Source: Avena insularis (lineage: Eukaryota; Streptophyta; Magnoliopsida; Poales; Poaceae). Taken from it: a DNA stretch of 64,000 nt. Both the position numbers and the translations under genes were made by a program. This document shows, piece after piece, positions 44,331 to 56,600 of this stretch; the stretch's first letter is position 1, and each line of letters begins with the position of its first letter. A model generated the notes under the pieces. That model did not search any database. It was not told the DNA's origin and saw only the letters and a list, made by a program, of their open reading frames with translations. Location of the stretch: positions 868,001-932,000 of the forward strand of contig JAJUPC010000039.1 in NCBI GenBank assembly GCA_023614405.1, given 5' to 3'.

Positions 44331-45753
44331 CTAACTCCCTAAACCAAGTTATTCCAAAGAGTCCACCATACCTACCTATTAGCTTATGCTATTCCAAGTA
44401 TATTCATGCTTTTGTTTACCTTCCAAATTAAACTTGTTATGAGAAAACTAGTGATTAAAGCTCTCACAAACTTGATGGCACACTTTACTTTTCTTGCCCT
44501 TAATAAACTTGAACCATTGTGTCGTCTATGTTGTATATGCTTGCACTTATTTGTTGGGAATTAGCAGAATCATGCTTTCATGGGGAACGCTTTCAACATT
44601 GCACTTGGTACTTGTACCTCATTGATATCATGCTCTTTTGTATATGGATGTCGTCGGTGTGAAATGAAAGGGGAGCTCGTAAGTCCATGGAGTTATGTAT
44701 ATGTGTTAAAGAAACGCCTGGGCCACTGGTCTAATCCATGCTGACATGGTGGAAACCTGCAGCGTAACCATAATGAGTTGTCTATGAAGCATTCTTCTTA
44801 TAAAAAAAAGAGTCCTATATTGAGAAAAAAAGAGAAAAAAAGAGATTATGAAAAGAGGAAAGAGAGAAAAAAGCACCATATTCCCATGGTAAATAAGAAG
44901 ATTGCTGAGATGCTCGTTGTCTGCTTGCCTTGTCATTTTGATATGGGGATTCTTCCGTATCATCGGGCAAGGGGTACCCCGTTGGCGGTTCTCTATGATA
45001 CACATGTACTTACAATGACAAGAACTTACCGGTGACTAAACTTGAGTAGCATGAGGAGCGACCCTCGTATACAAGGGACATGATATTTCTAACTTATACT
45101 TCGTCAAGCATGTACACCATAGTTTGTTCACTTTAACCTTAACCACTTAAAGATGCTTATGATAGGGGCAATGAAAGCTGAAAGCTATAAGTACCATAAT
45201 TTTTGGAAGCTCTTATGTGACTTGAATCCCTACTTCCTTTTATAAAGGCCTTTCTTCCACCATTATATTGAGTCTCCACCTTCTACCTTTATGCACCAAC
45301 TTTGAGAGCATAGTGGCCATTCTTAGTTCTATGTGCATTGTCCCAAGACTAGTTGATTGATGCATAACTTGATATTGCTTGTTTTAAACTATTTGTATCT
45401 AGTCACTCTTATGAACTTTGAAGGTGTCCTATGCATTTATATTTGCTACTCTATTGAGGGACAAGCTGAATGCTATTATGCTATGTTTTCTTTATGTGAA
45501 ACAAACAAACATCTTGCAAAGCATTGTTATTCATGAATCTTTTGTTTGTGCCCTTTCATGTTGCATCATAGTTTCTTTGTTTTATTGCTAGAACTTTGTC
45601 TTTCATGTTATGATTGAAGTATTATGATCCCAGCTTTGAATGTTTTACAAATACTTTGATCAAGTCTTTGATGGTGCATGCCACCTCACAAATTATTCTT
45701 TCTTTTTATCACTTACCTACTCGAGGACGAGCAGGAGTTAAGCTTGGGGATGT

Positions 45754-47349
45754 TGATACATTGCAAATGTATCTACAATTTTTGATGTTCCATGCTTGGT
45801 TTTATCCACTTTCTTGTGTTTTGTCCACACTTTGGAGTACTTTTCATATGATTTCTTGGACTAACCTATTAACAAGAGCCACAGTGCTAGCTGCCTGTTT
45901 TTTGCTGTTTTTGGTTCCACGAAAGTCAGAAAATGAATATTCTCGGAATTGGACGGGAAAAAATCCAAAGTGCCTATTTTTCTGGAAGTCATCAGATGCC
46001 AGAATACGAGACGGAGAAGGGCCAGAGAATGGCCACACCACCTGGCCGCGTGGCCAGGCTTGGCCCGTGCCAAGGGGTGGTGTGGCCAGCCCAAGCACCC
46101 CCTCGGCCTCTCGTTCCGCCTATATATTGCCTTCGTGACGAAAACCTTAAGTGCCCGATCAAAAATCCACGAAAGAGTCTGTAGCCGCCGTCATCTCCAT
46201 CCCTAGATCGAGAGGGATCTAAAGCTCTTCCCGGCACCCTACCGAAGAGGGGAATTCACCCAGGAGGCCTTCTTCATCACCATGCAAGCCTCCGGTGTGA
46301 TGCGTGAGTAGTTCATCCTTGGACTACGGATCCATGTAGTAGCTAGATGGCTGGTTCTCCTCCTTTGTGCTTTCATGTCTAGATCTTGTGAGCTCCGTTC
46401 ATGATCAAGATCATCTATTTGTAATTCTGCATGCTGTGTTTGCGGGGATTCAATGGATATTGAGATGCTATTTCAGATTGATTATTGATTCTATCATGTC
46501 TTTGTTATTTGTGACTTGCATGCTTTCCATTGTTAGTAGCTATCTTGGCCAAGTAGATGCTAGCAACTCCAAGAGTTAGTATTTATGCTCGATAGTGGGT
46601 TCATGCCCCTGGTAATCTGGGGAAGTGACAGAAATCTCTAAGGTACTAGATGTGCTATTGCTACTAGGGAGAAAACAACAATCCTTTGTTCATAGAACAA
46701 TCGTATTGTTTACTTTACACGCAGTTCGTAAAGCAATAATCTATTGCTTGCAACTTAACACTGGAGGGGGTTCGAATGATAACCTGAAGGTGGATTATTA
46801 GTCATAGATGCAGTTGGATGGCGGTCTATTTATAATGTTGTAATGCCCAACCAAGTCTCAAAGGAGTCAAGATGATTAGTATATGCATGTATTGCTTTCT
46901 TGATGTTTGTCAATTGCCCCGCTGTAATTCGTTCACCCAGCATGTTATCTATCTTAAGGAGAGCCACCTCTACTGAACTATGGATCCCGGTCCTTTTCTT
47001 TACATACAATCTATAAACTTTTACTGCTTTGTGTTTACTTTCTGCAAACTATTACTTCTTTCCATTCGATACGTTTAATCCTTTGTTTTCCGCAAAACAC
47101 GGTGAGATTGACAACCTCATCGCAAGTTGGGGACAAAGTTCTGTGGTTGTGTTGTGCAGGTCTCCACGTTGCTACTAGCACCGGTAGTGCGCCCTGCCAA
47201 GGCTCATCTAGCAACACCTTTGGGGTGTTTCCTGGCTCCTACTGGTTCGATTAAACCTTGGTTTCATAATTGAGGGAAACTTGCTGTTGTGCTCATCATA
47301 CCTTCCTCTTGGGGTTCCCAACGAGCTCTACATCAACATCGCACCAGCA
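45754..47349 (+). repeat. LTR2 of the Athila-like element
   Basis: Full-length LTR after a polypurine tract, starting TGATACATTGCAAATGTATC. Its 3' end (GAGCTCTACATCAACATCGC, then ACCAGCA) differs from LTR1 and LTR3, which share GGCTCGATATATTTTGGGC. It is followed by a short TTTTCCTGGCGCCG stretch resembling a primer-binding site, so this LTR comes from a different member of the family. Confidence 0.8.
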
Positions 47350-47376
47350 TTTTCCTGGCGCCGACACTGAGCCATC

Positions 47377-48297
47377 AAGCCGCCGTCATCTCCATCCCTA
47401 GATCGGGAGGGATCTAAAGCTCTTCTCGGCACCCTGTCGGAGAGGGGAATTCACCCTGGAGGCCTTCTTCATCACCATGCAAGCCTCCGGTGTGATGCGC
47501 GAGTAGTTCATCTCTGGACTACGGGTCCATGTAGTAGCTAGATGGCTAGTTCTCCTCCTTTGGGCTATCATGTTTAGATCTTGTGAGCTCTGTTCATGAT
47601 CATCATCTATTTGTAATCCAACATGTTGTGTTTGCGGGGATCCGATGGATATTGAGATGCTATTTCAGATTGATTATTGATTCTATCATGTCTTTGTTAT
47701 TTGTGATCTTGCATGCTTTCCGTTGTTAGTAGCTATCTTGGCCAAGTAGATGCTAGCAACTCCAAGAGTTAGTATTTATGCTCGATAGTGGGTTCATGCC
47801 TCTAGTAATCTGGGGAAGTGACAGAAATCTCTAAGGTACTAGATGTGCTGTTGCTACTAGGGAGAAAACAACAATCCTTTGTTCATAGAACAATCGTATT
47901 GTTTACTTTCCATGCAATGTGTAATGCAATTATCCGTTGCTTGCAACTTAATACTGGAGGGGGTTCGGATGATAACCTGAAGGTGGATTATTAGTCATAG
48001 ATGCAGTTGAATTATGGTCTATGTATAATGTTGTAATGCCCAATCAAGTCTCAAAGGAGTCAAGATGAGTAGTATATGCATGATTGCTTTCTCGATATTT
48101 GTCAATTGCCCCGCTGTAATTTGTTCACCCAACATGTCATCTATCTTAAGGAGAGCCACCACTAGTGAACTATGGACCCCGGTCCTTTCTTTTACTATCA
48201 ATCTACGATCAACTATTTACTGTTTTCTGTTTACTTTCTGCAAACTATTACTTTCTTCCACTCAATATGTTTTATCCTTTGTTTTCAGCAAAACCAG
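47377..48297 (+). repeat. Partial LTR fused to gag
   Basis: Starts within the LTR at GCCGCCGTCATCTCCATCC (matching LTR3 from about 62167) and runs to AAAACCAGTGAG. There it joins the middle of gag (AAATAACAATTTTAGC). Both borders are abrupt. The gag join shares AGA with both parents. Confidence 0.85.
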
Positions 48298-48300
48298 TGA

Positions 48301-48366
48301 GAAATAACAATTTTAGCAATAATGCCTACATGAATAATTTTGGTAACAATAATTATAGGCCATATC
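48301..48366 (+). pseudogene. Gag copy B, left fragment
   Basis: Encodes NNNFSNNAYMNNFGNNNYRPY, matching copy A (about 40183-40248). It has no upstream gag because the partial LTR is fused here. It is cut by the LARD-like element; ATATC at 48362-48366 is the left target duplication. Confidence 0.9.
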
Positions 48367-51300
48367 TGTAACACCCTCCAATCGGCCCTATGCAAGTTTT
48401 AGCCCTTTCCGCCAAACCCGCATAGAAACGATTCAAGGACGCCCACCAAGCACTTTCGTGTGGGTGGAAAAACGAAGTAATACCATTACACAATAGTCCT
48501 CGATGGGACCCACAGAACCGATATATATATATATACAGCACGACTCCAAGAGTCAAGAATACAGATATACACTACAAAGATCCAAATCACCTTGAAAACG
48601 ATACAGCGTTCGAGTACGGACAAGATGCAAATGGGGCTAAGAGCCCTGAAGAATAACCAATGGCGTCCATAACCCTGCCCAGGCTAAGCCGGAAGGGTAA
48701 CCCTGCTAACGACGTCGATCTCAAACCTGCTAAAACAAAAGGGGTGCCGACAAAGGGCAAAGGAAAAAGAGGAGCGTCAGTACTAAGGCCAGTACACGGC
48801 GAGGCTAGAATTCAGCGGCTCTCTCCTACATAGGTATGGTGGACTGAAGCAACAGCGCAGCAGCACTAAACAACCTATAGAGACTCAGTAAGACTAGCGG
48901 CTATTAGAGAGGGATAAGAAATACCTATTCGGATCCAACCTAATACTACACCAAACATACCCATCCTGGTATTCCCCCTCGAGACCAAACGAGGAAATCA
49001 AACCGAGGAACCACACAGTTGGCAATTTTATTCATTCGATTATAGTTGCAGCACTTACTAATCAGATATATAGCATGAGTTATCCTGATAGCATAAGTAG
49101 TGGGCAGTTTTAGTTATCCATTCAGTTGTAGTTGGAACATTTACTAGTCAGATATAATTGTCCCGAGGAATCCAAAAACCCAGCAGTTGTTGGCACTTTT
49201 ATCACATTCCATTGGAGTTGCAATACTTACTAGGCAGGTATAGTATGACACAGATCACCACAGATCCACCAGTTGTTGGCATTTTTAATTTACATTCCGT
49301 TATAGTTGAATCTGATTACTAGTCATATATTAAGTCAAGTTTATAGCATTACTTTAGTTATGCTTGTCTATGATCGAGATACTGTGCTCCAAGTCGTCCA
49401 TAACCGTGGACACGGCTATCAAAAAGTTTTACCCTGCAGGGTGCACAAATAGCAACACACACTCGATCAACCTTGGAAAAACCAACTCAAAACCCAACGA
49501 GGCATTCACGACAAAGCGATCATAGGATTCATAAACTATTTTAGGCGGCCACCCCACTAAGCTACCCGTAACGAAGTTGGCCGGCTCCTAATGCACCTGT
49601 GGTTTGTGGACGGCCAGAACGATCGGGAACCCGAAAGTGTGACTGGGCTTGTCGATACAGCGAAAACGTGTCATGATCCTAAACAGTACAGGTGCTCCAC
49701 GCACAATCGTAAATAAAGTAGTAAAGCATGGCATAAGTACAGGATAGTAATAAAGCCCCAAACTAGTTTGTGGCCCCAAGAAATAGAAATGAATCAAGCT
49801 CTGGCTCAGGGGGGTCCATAAGGCCTCCCGGATGTGGATAGTGCGAAAAATCAAGGAACAAGTATCAAGTACTCGGAGTCCTACGGGACACAAGTGGGCA
49901 TAAAAACCAAATAGCATATATAGCCCAACGGTGCCTCTTTCATTAGTTGTCCTAGCAATTTAATAGTTGTATTTAAAGTCATGATCATCTCCACCATAAA
50001 CACTTGCTAACATTCCAACAACTGTGGTACTTGACAACACGAGATCGCACCTGAGCGAGCAACTACGACTCGCAAGGCCAGCTATCTACCAAACACAGGA
50101 AATAGGGGGTGTCCAAGGCAATATAGAGGTTGCACGGGATATAACTGGTATACGGAAACTAAAGCATCACGACACGGATAGCAATAGATCAACAAGAGGA
50201 AATAAAGACTATAAATGCAAAATAGGTAGAAGGGGGAGAGATGCTCACCTGGGAAACACTACCGACGAATCCTATCCAGAGAACTTGTCGATACTCGCAT
50301 CAACTCATCGGCCTAATCCGCGAAGAAGCAAACACTAGAACAAACACCGGATGCAATATTTAATACCACGGCAGAAGATCCAGCATGATTATGATATGAT
50401 GCAGATGCGGTGCAATTAGGCAGTATTAAGCGGAACCGGGGTCCCGACAATTAATTATATGGTTCAAGTTATTTATCTATCCCGCAAATTAAATTTTGTC
50501 TTAACCAGGCAAAACATGGCATCGGTTCGCTACTCAGATTTAAATGGAGGCGTTAATAGACAGGAATAATCCGCATATGCGCTCCATATTCAATTTAGGT
50601 GAATCGGCATAATGCCCCCAAACAACAGACAGATATGCATGCATGAACAATTTAAGATGCGACAAATAGATGTCATATTATAAAAATAGGGGTCTCGGAT
50701 AAAGGGGTCACACATCTGGGTTCGGAAGATCTTGGGTTCCGGGGGTTCGGGTCTGGGTCTCAGGGACGGAACGGCGAGGTTCGGATACAAGATGGAGAAC
50801 TTGTCGTGTCAAGACGGAGAGCTTGGGTTCCAAGCGGTCGACCTTGTCGTCGATGGCAAACTTGAATGGATCGGGTACCGGTGGTCTTCGGGTCCGAGAA
50901 TATCTTGTCGTCCATGATCGGGGATTCTCCGGGTCCGGGAGACGAACTTGGCGTCCGGTACTCGGGTGTCAGTGCGGGAAGGAGGTCTTGGAGTTCCGTC
51001 TTTACTGGTTGATGACGTACTAGGGTTGTGGCGCTCGGGCCTCCGGGGTCGATCTTTGGTTCCTTGACGTCTACCTTGGGGTTTCATCTCCGATGTCGAT
51101 GGCGAGCTTGGATCCGCGACTAAGGTCTCGTTGTTCGGAGAAGAAGGTCATGGCATCCGGAAGGCGATCTTGGGGTTTCGGGAAGGAGAGCTCGACGCTC
51201 TGCGACGGGATCCTTGTTTGCGTCACGAGCGATGGCGAACTTGGTGAGCCGATATCAATCGGAGGCGAACACCTACACCATCTCCACATAATCACTTCAC

Positions 51301-52836
51301 TAGCATCACCAAAATAGCAACCCAAACCATGTGACTAGAATGAATCAAATGCCACCGAAACAGCCACCTTGTCTGGAACTTGGAAGGACTAGCCTTCAAC
51401 ACGTGCAAACGATCGAGCATAAGAACAAAAGACCAGCCACAAGGCGCTGGGGTACGGGGATGGAAGCGCACGAGTGCAGAGGAGAAGGCGATCGAGCCTC
51501 GGCACGGTTTGAGGATGGCAGAGGGCACGGACACCGAGGCAAACGACAGCGGCGCGTTTGGCACGGGCGGAGGATGCGGGACCGGCCATGGCGGTGGAGG
51601 GGTGGAGCTCCCGGGGCAGCGACGACTCTGGCGAGGCTTGCAGGAGCACGGCGGAGGGCGGCCTGAAGCAGAGGGGGGTGCGGCAGCCGAGGGGGTCGCG
51701 CGGCTGATGACGGGGCAGAGGAAGAGGTCGAGGACCGAGCAGACGAGGCGCTGGCGACGAGAGGTTGACGGCGGCTCGAGCTCGGGGTTGCGTGGCGCGA
51801 CGGACAAGGACGGAACGGAGGAGGGTGGCGGCGGTTCTCGCTGGCGATGGGGAGCCTGGGCAGCGGCGCACTCGGACACGCAGGTGGCGGTTGGAGGAGG
51901 AGACCGACGGGGCCCTCCGGGGAAGGAGGAGGATGCTGGCGAGCGAGGTGGCGGAGAACGGCCTCGGCGCGGGGTTGGGGAAGAGGAGTGGTCCCGGCGT
52001 GGCTCCGGCGGGCGGCGCCAAATAGGGAGAGGCGCGGCAGGAGAGGGGAGATCGACGGGAGGCGGCGGGTTGGTGGAAGGAATGGGTCACGGGGAGAGAG
52101 AGGAGCCAGGCAGGGATGGGACAGAGGTGGGACCGGGTCGGGAGAGAGAGAAGGGGATTGGTGGGGGTTGCGGTCAGGTGTGGGGGATAGGCGGGTGTGG
52201 TGGCGATGGGGAGTTGGTGGGGAGCGACCGCGTGCATGTTAGTGCGGCTGCCGCGTGCTGTGGGGCCGATACGTGGCTGCACGGCTGCAGCGTGAGTGCG
52301 GCAAGGTTGGCTCGCGCGCGAGGTGTAGGAGCGGGGTGGGGAACATGATGCGGGCAGGACTCCAGGTGGTGGGCCACAGATGGGATCTAGTAGGGCTCTA
52401 GGGTGGCATGTCGGAGGGGTTAGCTTGGCCAGGGTGTGTTACACAACGGCGGCGGGAGGGTAAGAAGGAGGGGGTGAGGTAAGGTAGGTTTAGGGTAGGG
52501 TTTGCTATCGGGGGTGGCCGGCTGGGCCGGGTCGGGCCTAGTTCGGCTGCCCCTAAAAACAATATCAAATTTTTATTTAATTTTGAATAGACTTTTGCAA
52601 TTAGTTTTTAGACAAATAAAAGACCCGGAAAAGCCCGGCGTTTTGATTTGAAATAAAGACAGGGTATTTAGAAAACCAAAACTAGACTTTTCAAAAATAG
52701 TTTTAAGCAAACAAATGCAAGATGACATGACGATGCTCAAATGCAAGGTGGCATGATGACATGAGCATGCGGTCATGATGATGCAATGCACAAAAACACA
52801 GCGATTTTCTAGTAGTGGTTTTAGCGGGGCGCCACA
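48367..52836 (-). repeat. 3' LTR (by orientation) of the LARD-like element, 4470 bp
   Basis: Left-hand copy. It contains an AT-rich part (48367-50700), a G/C-skewed part with purine-rich GGAGGCGG tracts (51400-52550) in which long open frames on both strands are compositional artefacts, and an AT-rich end. Relative to the right copy it has 225 extra bases (51983-52207). Confidence 0.85.
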
Positions 52837-53628
52837 ATTCGACACCACTAACAATGGATCTCGCCCTCGAGATCCGCCTCGTGGTACCGGGAAGAAGGTC
52901 GGCAATCTGAATCTTCTCGCTTCGTGTAGATGCTCGCGACACCACTAACAAGAGGTCGTTGTCCGTGATCGTCGAGAGAACACTCCGAGAACAAAGGGAG
53001 AAGGTAGAGGTATCAACAAATAAAGCCACCTCTAGCTTCCGTGGACGGGGTAAATTGCTAGATCCACCGATTCAATATACAAGAGCGAATGCTAAGAGTA
53101 GTCGGATGGTGATCTGTCCATCGCGCACCCAAAGCATTACTCTGCACACGAATAGGAGAAATATGCAACCAACTCTCGGAATCAGACTGAAGATCTAGAT
53201 AAACGAGGTTCGGAAGCAAAGGAGTGATGCAGGCTCTGCATCGAATCTAGCGTAGAGGATGTCATCGCGTCGGAAAACACTAGAAGGCACAAACAAGGAA
53301 CAACAAATGGTACTACAGATAAAGGATCACTCAGATAGCATGAAGTTCGGAGGTAGAAACGCCGTTGCCATAGGAGGAAGCAGACCCTGAAGGTACGACG
53401 GAACCCAACCACGAGAAATCCTGGACTCGAAGAAAAGATAAGAGAAGAGATCCAAAACACGCAGAGGTAAGAGGAGAATAGCAGAGGGTAAGGAGTAAAA
53501 GCAGACCTAATCAGATTTATCCAACCGATTTTGCAAAATAGTTTTGACACTCTACTTCGGCCGTTAGCTAGGTTATCCTACAGGCTAGACTTGTGGGGTA
53601 TCATAACTGCTGAGCTCTGATACCACTC
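52837..53628 (-). other. Internal domain of the LARD-like element
   Basis: About 792 bp. The minus-strand frame 53182-53550 (122 codons) is Ser/Phe/Leu-rich and unrecognised; I do not call it a gene. The polypurine tract would be near 52840-52885 on the minus strand but is not clear. Confidence 0.6.
53614..53625 (-). promoter_or_regulatory. Primer-binding site, initiator tRNA-Met type
   Basis: On the minus strand this reads TGGTATCAGAGC, complementary to the 3' end of plant initiator tRNA-Met, three bases from the right LTR. It fixes the element's orientation as minus. Confidence 0.85.
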
Positions 53629-56600
53629 TATAACACCCTCCAATCGGCCCTATGCAAGTTTTAGCCCTTTCCGCCAAACCCGCATAGAAACGATTCAAGG
53701 ACGCCCACCAAGCACTTTCGTGCGGGTGGAAAAACGAAGTAATACCATTACACAACAGTCCTCGATGGGACCCACAGAACAGATATATATATACAGCACG
53801 ACTCCAAGAGTCAAGAATACAGATATACACTACAAAGATTCAAATCACCTTGAAAACGATACAACATCCGAGTACGGACAAGATGCAAATGGGGCTAAGA
53901 GCCCTGAAGAATAACCAATGGTGTCCATAACCCTGCCCAGGCCAAGCCGGAAGGGTAACCCTGCTAACGACGTCGATCTCAAACCTGCTAAAACAAAAGG
54001 GGTGCCGACAAAGGGCAAAGGAAAAAGAGGAGCGTCAGTACTGAGGCCAGTACACGGTGAGGCTAGAATTCGGCGGCTCTCTCCTACATAGGTATGGTGG
54101 ACTGAAGCGGCAGCACAGCAACACTAAACAACCTATAGAGACTCAGTAAGAATGGCGGCTATTAGAGAGGGATAAGAAAGACCTATTCGGATCCAACCTG
54201 ATACTACACCAAACATACTCATCCTGGTATTCCCCTCGAGACCAAACGAGGAAGTCAAACCGAGGAACCCACACAGTTGGCAGTTTTATTCATTCGATTA
54301 TAGTTACAACACTTACTAATCAGATATATAGCATGAGTTAGCCTGATAGCATAAGTAGTGGGCAGTTTTAGTTATCCATTCAGTTGTAGTTGGAACATTT
54401 ACTAGTCAGATATAATTGTCCTGAGGAATCCCAAAACCCAGCAGTTGTTGGCACTTTTATCACATTCCATTGGAGTTGCAATACTTACTAGGCAGGTATA
54501 GTATGACACAGATCACCACATATCCACCAGTTGTTGGCATTTTTAATTTACATTCCGTTATAGTTGAATCTGATTACTAGTCATATATTAAGTCAAGTTT
54601 ATAGCACTACTTTAGTTATGCTTGTCTATGATCGAGATACTGTGCTCCAAGTCGTCCATAACCGCAGACACGGCTTTCAGAAAGTTTTACCCTGTAGGGG
54701 TGCACAAATAGCAACACACACTCGATCAACCTCGGAAAAAACCAACTCAAAACCCAACGAGGCATTCACGAAAAAGCGATCACAGGATTCATAAAATATT
54801 TCAGGGGGCCACCCCACTAAGCTACCCGCAACGAAGTTGGCCGGCTCCAGAACGGACCCAGGGTTTGTGTGGACGGCTGTAAACGACTGGGAACCCGAAA
54901 GTGTGACTAGGCTTGTCGATACAGCGAAAACGTGTCACGGTCCTAAACAGTACAGGTGCTCCACGCACAATCATAAATAAAGCAGTAAAGCATGGCATAA
55001 GTACACGATAGTAATAAAGCCCCAAACTAGTTTGTGGCCCCAAGAAATAGAAATGAATCAAGCTCTGGCTCAGGGGGGTCCATAAGGCCTCCCGGATGTG
55101 GATAGTGCGAAAAATCAAGGAACAGGTATCAAGTACTCCGGGTCCTACGGGACACAAGTGGGCATAAAAACCAAATAGCATATATAGCCCAACGGTGCCT
55201 CTTTCATTAGTTGTCCTAGCAATTTAATAGTTGTATTTAAAGTCATGATCATCTCTACCATAAACACCTGCCATCATTCCAACAACTGTGGTACTTGACA
55301 ACACGAGATCGCACCTGAGCGAGCAACTACGACTCGGAAGGCCAGCTATCTACCAAACATAGGAAATAGGGGGTGTCCAAGGCAATATAGAGGCTGCATG
55401 GGATATAAATGGTATACGGAAACTAAAGCATCGCGACACGGATAGCAATAGATCAACAGGAGGAAATAAAGACTATAAATGCAAAATAGGTAGAAGGAGG
55501 AGAGATGCTCGCCTGGGAAACACTACCGACGGATCATATCCGAAAAACTTGTCGATACTCGCATCAACTCATCGGCCTAATCCACGAAGAAGCAAACACT
55601 AGAACAAACACCGGATGCAATATTTAATACCACGGCAGAAGATCTGGCATGATTATGATATGATGCAGATGCGGTGCAATTAGGCAGTATTAAGCGGAAC
55701 CGGGGTCCCGACAATTAATTATATGGTTCAAGTTATTTATCTACCCCGCAAATTAAATGTTGTCTTAACCAGGCAAAACATGGCATCGGTTCTCTACTCA
55801 AATTTAAATGGAGGCGTTAATAGACACGAATAATCCGCATATGCGCTCCATATTTAATTTAGGTGAATCGGCATAATGCCCCCAAACCACAGACAGATAT
55901 GCATGCATGAACAATTTAAGATGCGATAGATAGATGTTATATTATAAAAATAGGGGTCTCGGATAAAGGGGTTACACATCTGGGTTCGGAAGATTTTGGG
56001 TTCCGAGGGTTCGGGTCTGGGTCTCAGGGTTGGACGGAACGACGAAGTTCGGATACAAGATGGAGAACTTGTCGTGTCGAGACGGAGAGCTTGGGTTCCA
56101 AGCGGTCGACCTTGTCATCAAGGGCGAACTTGAATGGATCAGGTACCGGTGGTCTTCGGGTCCGAGAAGATCTTGTCGTCCATGATCGGGGATTCTCCGG
56201 GTCCGGGAGACGAACTTGGCGTTCCAGGGATCTCGACGAACTTGGCGTCCGGTACTCGGGTGTCGGTGCGGGAAGGAGGTCTTGGAGTTCCGTCTTTACT
56301 GGTCGATGACGTACTAGGGTTGTGGCACTCGGGCCTCCGGGGTCGATCTTTGGTTCCTTGACGTCTACCTTGGGGTTCCATCTTCGATGTCGATGGCGAG
56401 CTTGGATCCGCGACTGAGGTCTCGTTGTTCTGAGAAGAAGGTCATGGCATCCAGAAGGCGATCTTGGGGTTTCGGGAAGGAGAGCTCGACGCTCTGCGAC
56501 GGGATACTTGTTTGCGTCACGAGCGATGGCGAACTTGGTGAGCCGATATCAATCGGAGGCGAACACCTACACCATCTCCACATAATCACTTCACTAGCAT

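Larger units (their letters stand above)
41276..45753 (+). other. Non-coding internal region of copy A
   Basis: About 2.8 kb of element sequence (excluding the solo LTR) that matches 58942-61737 closely. It carries T-rich tracts, repeated AGCTTGGGGATG motifs resembling the polypurine tract, a palindrome (41973-41993), and the likely polypurine tract AAGCTTGGGGATGT just before LTR2. The open frames are short and poorly conserved between copies. Confidence 0.7.

Noticed and set aside
49588..49917. 109-codon minus frame repeated at 54822-55181
   Set aside because: It lies in the AT-rich half of the LTR, has no recognised domain, and is present in both copies only because the LTRs are duplicates.
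51380..52348. Long overlapping open frames (322 codons plus, 297 codons minus) in the left LARD LTR, repeated in the right LTR at 56586-57458
   Set aside because: The frames are open on both strands because of GC-rich, purine-skewed composition. The proteins are low-complexity Gly/Arg or Pro/Ser, and the frames change between the two LTRs through indels.
53182..53550. Possible membrane protein (122 codons) in the LARD interior
   Set aside because: Hydrophobic Ser/Leu/Phe-rich translation from biased sequence, no similarity and no start context; a chance frame is more likely.
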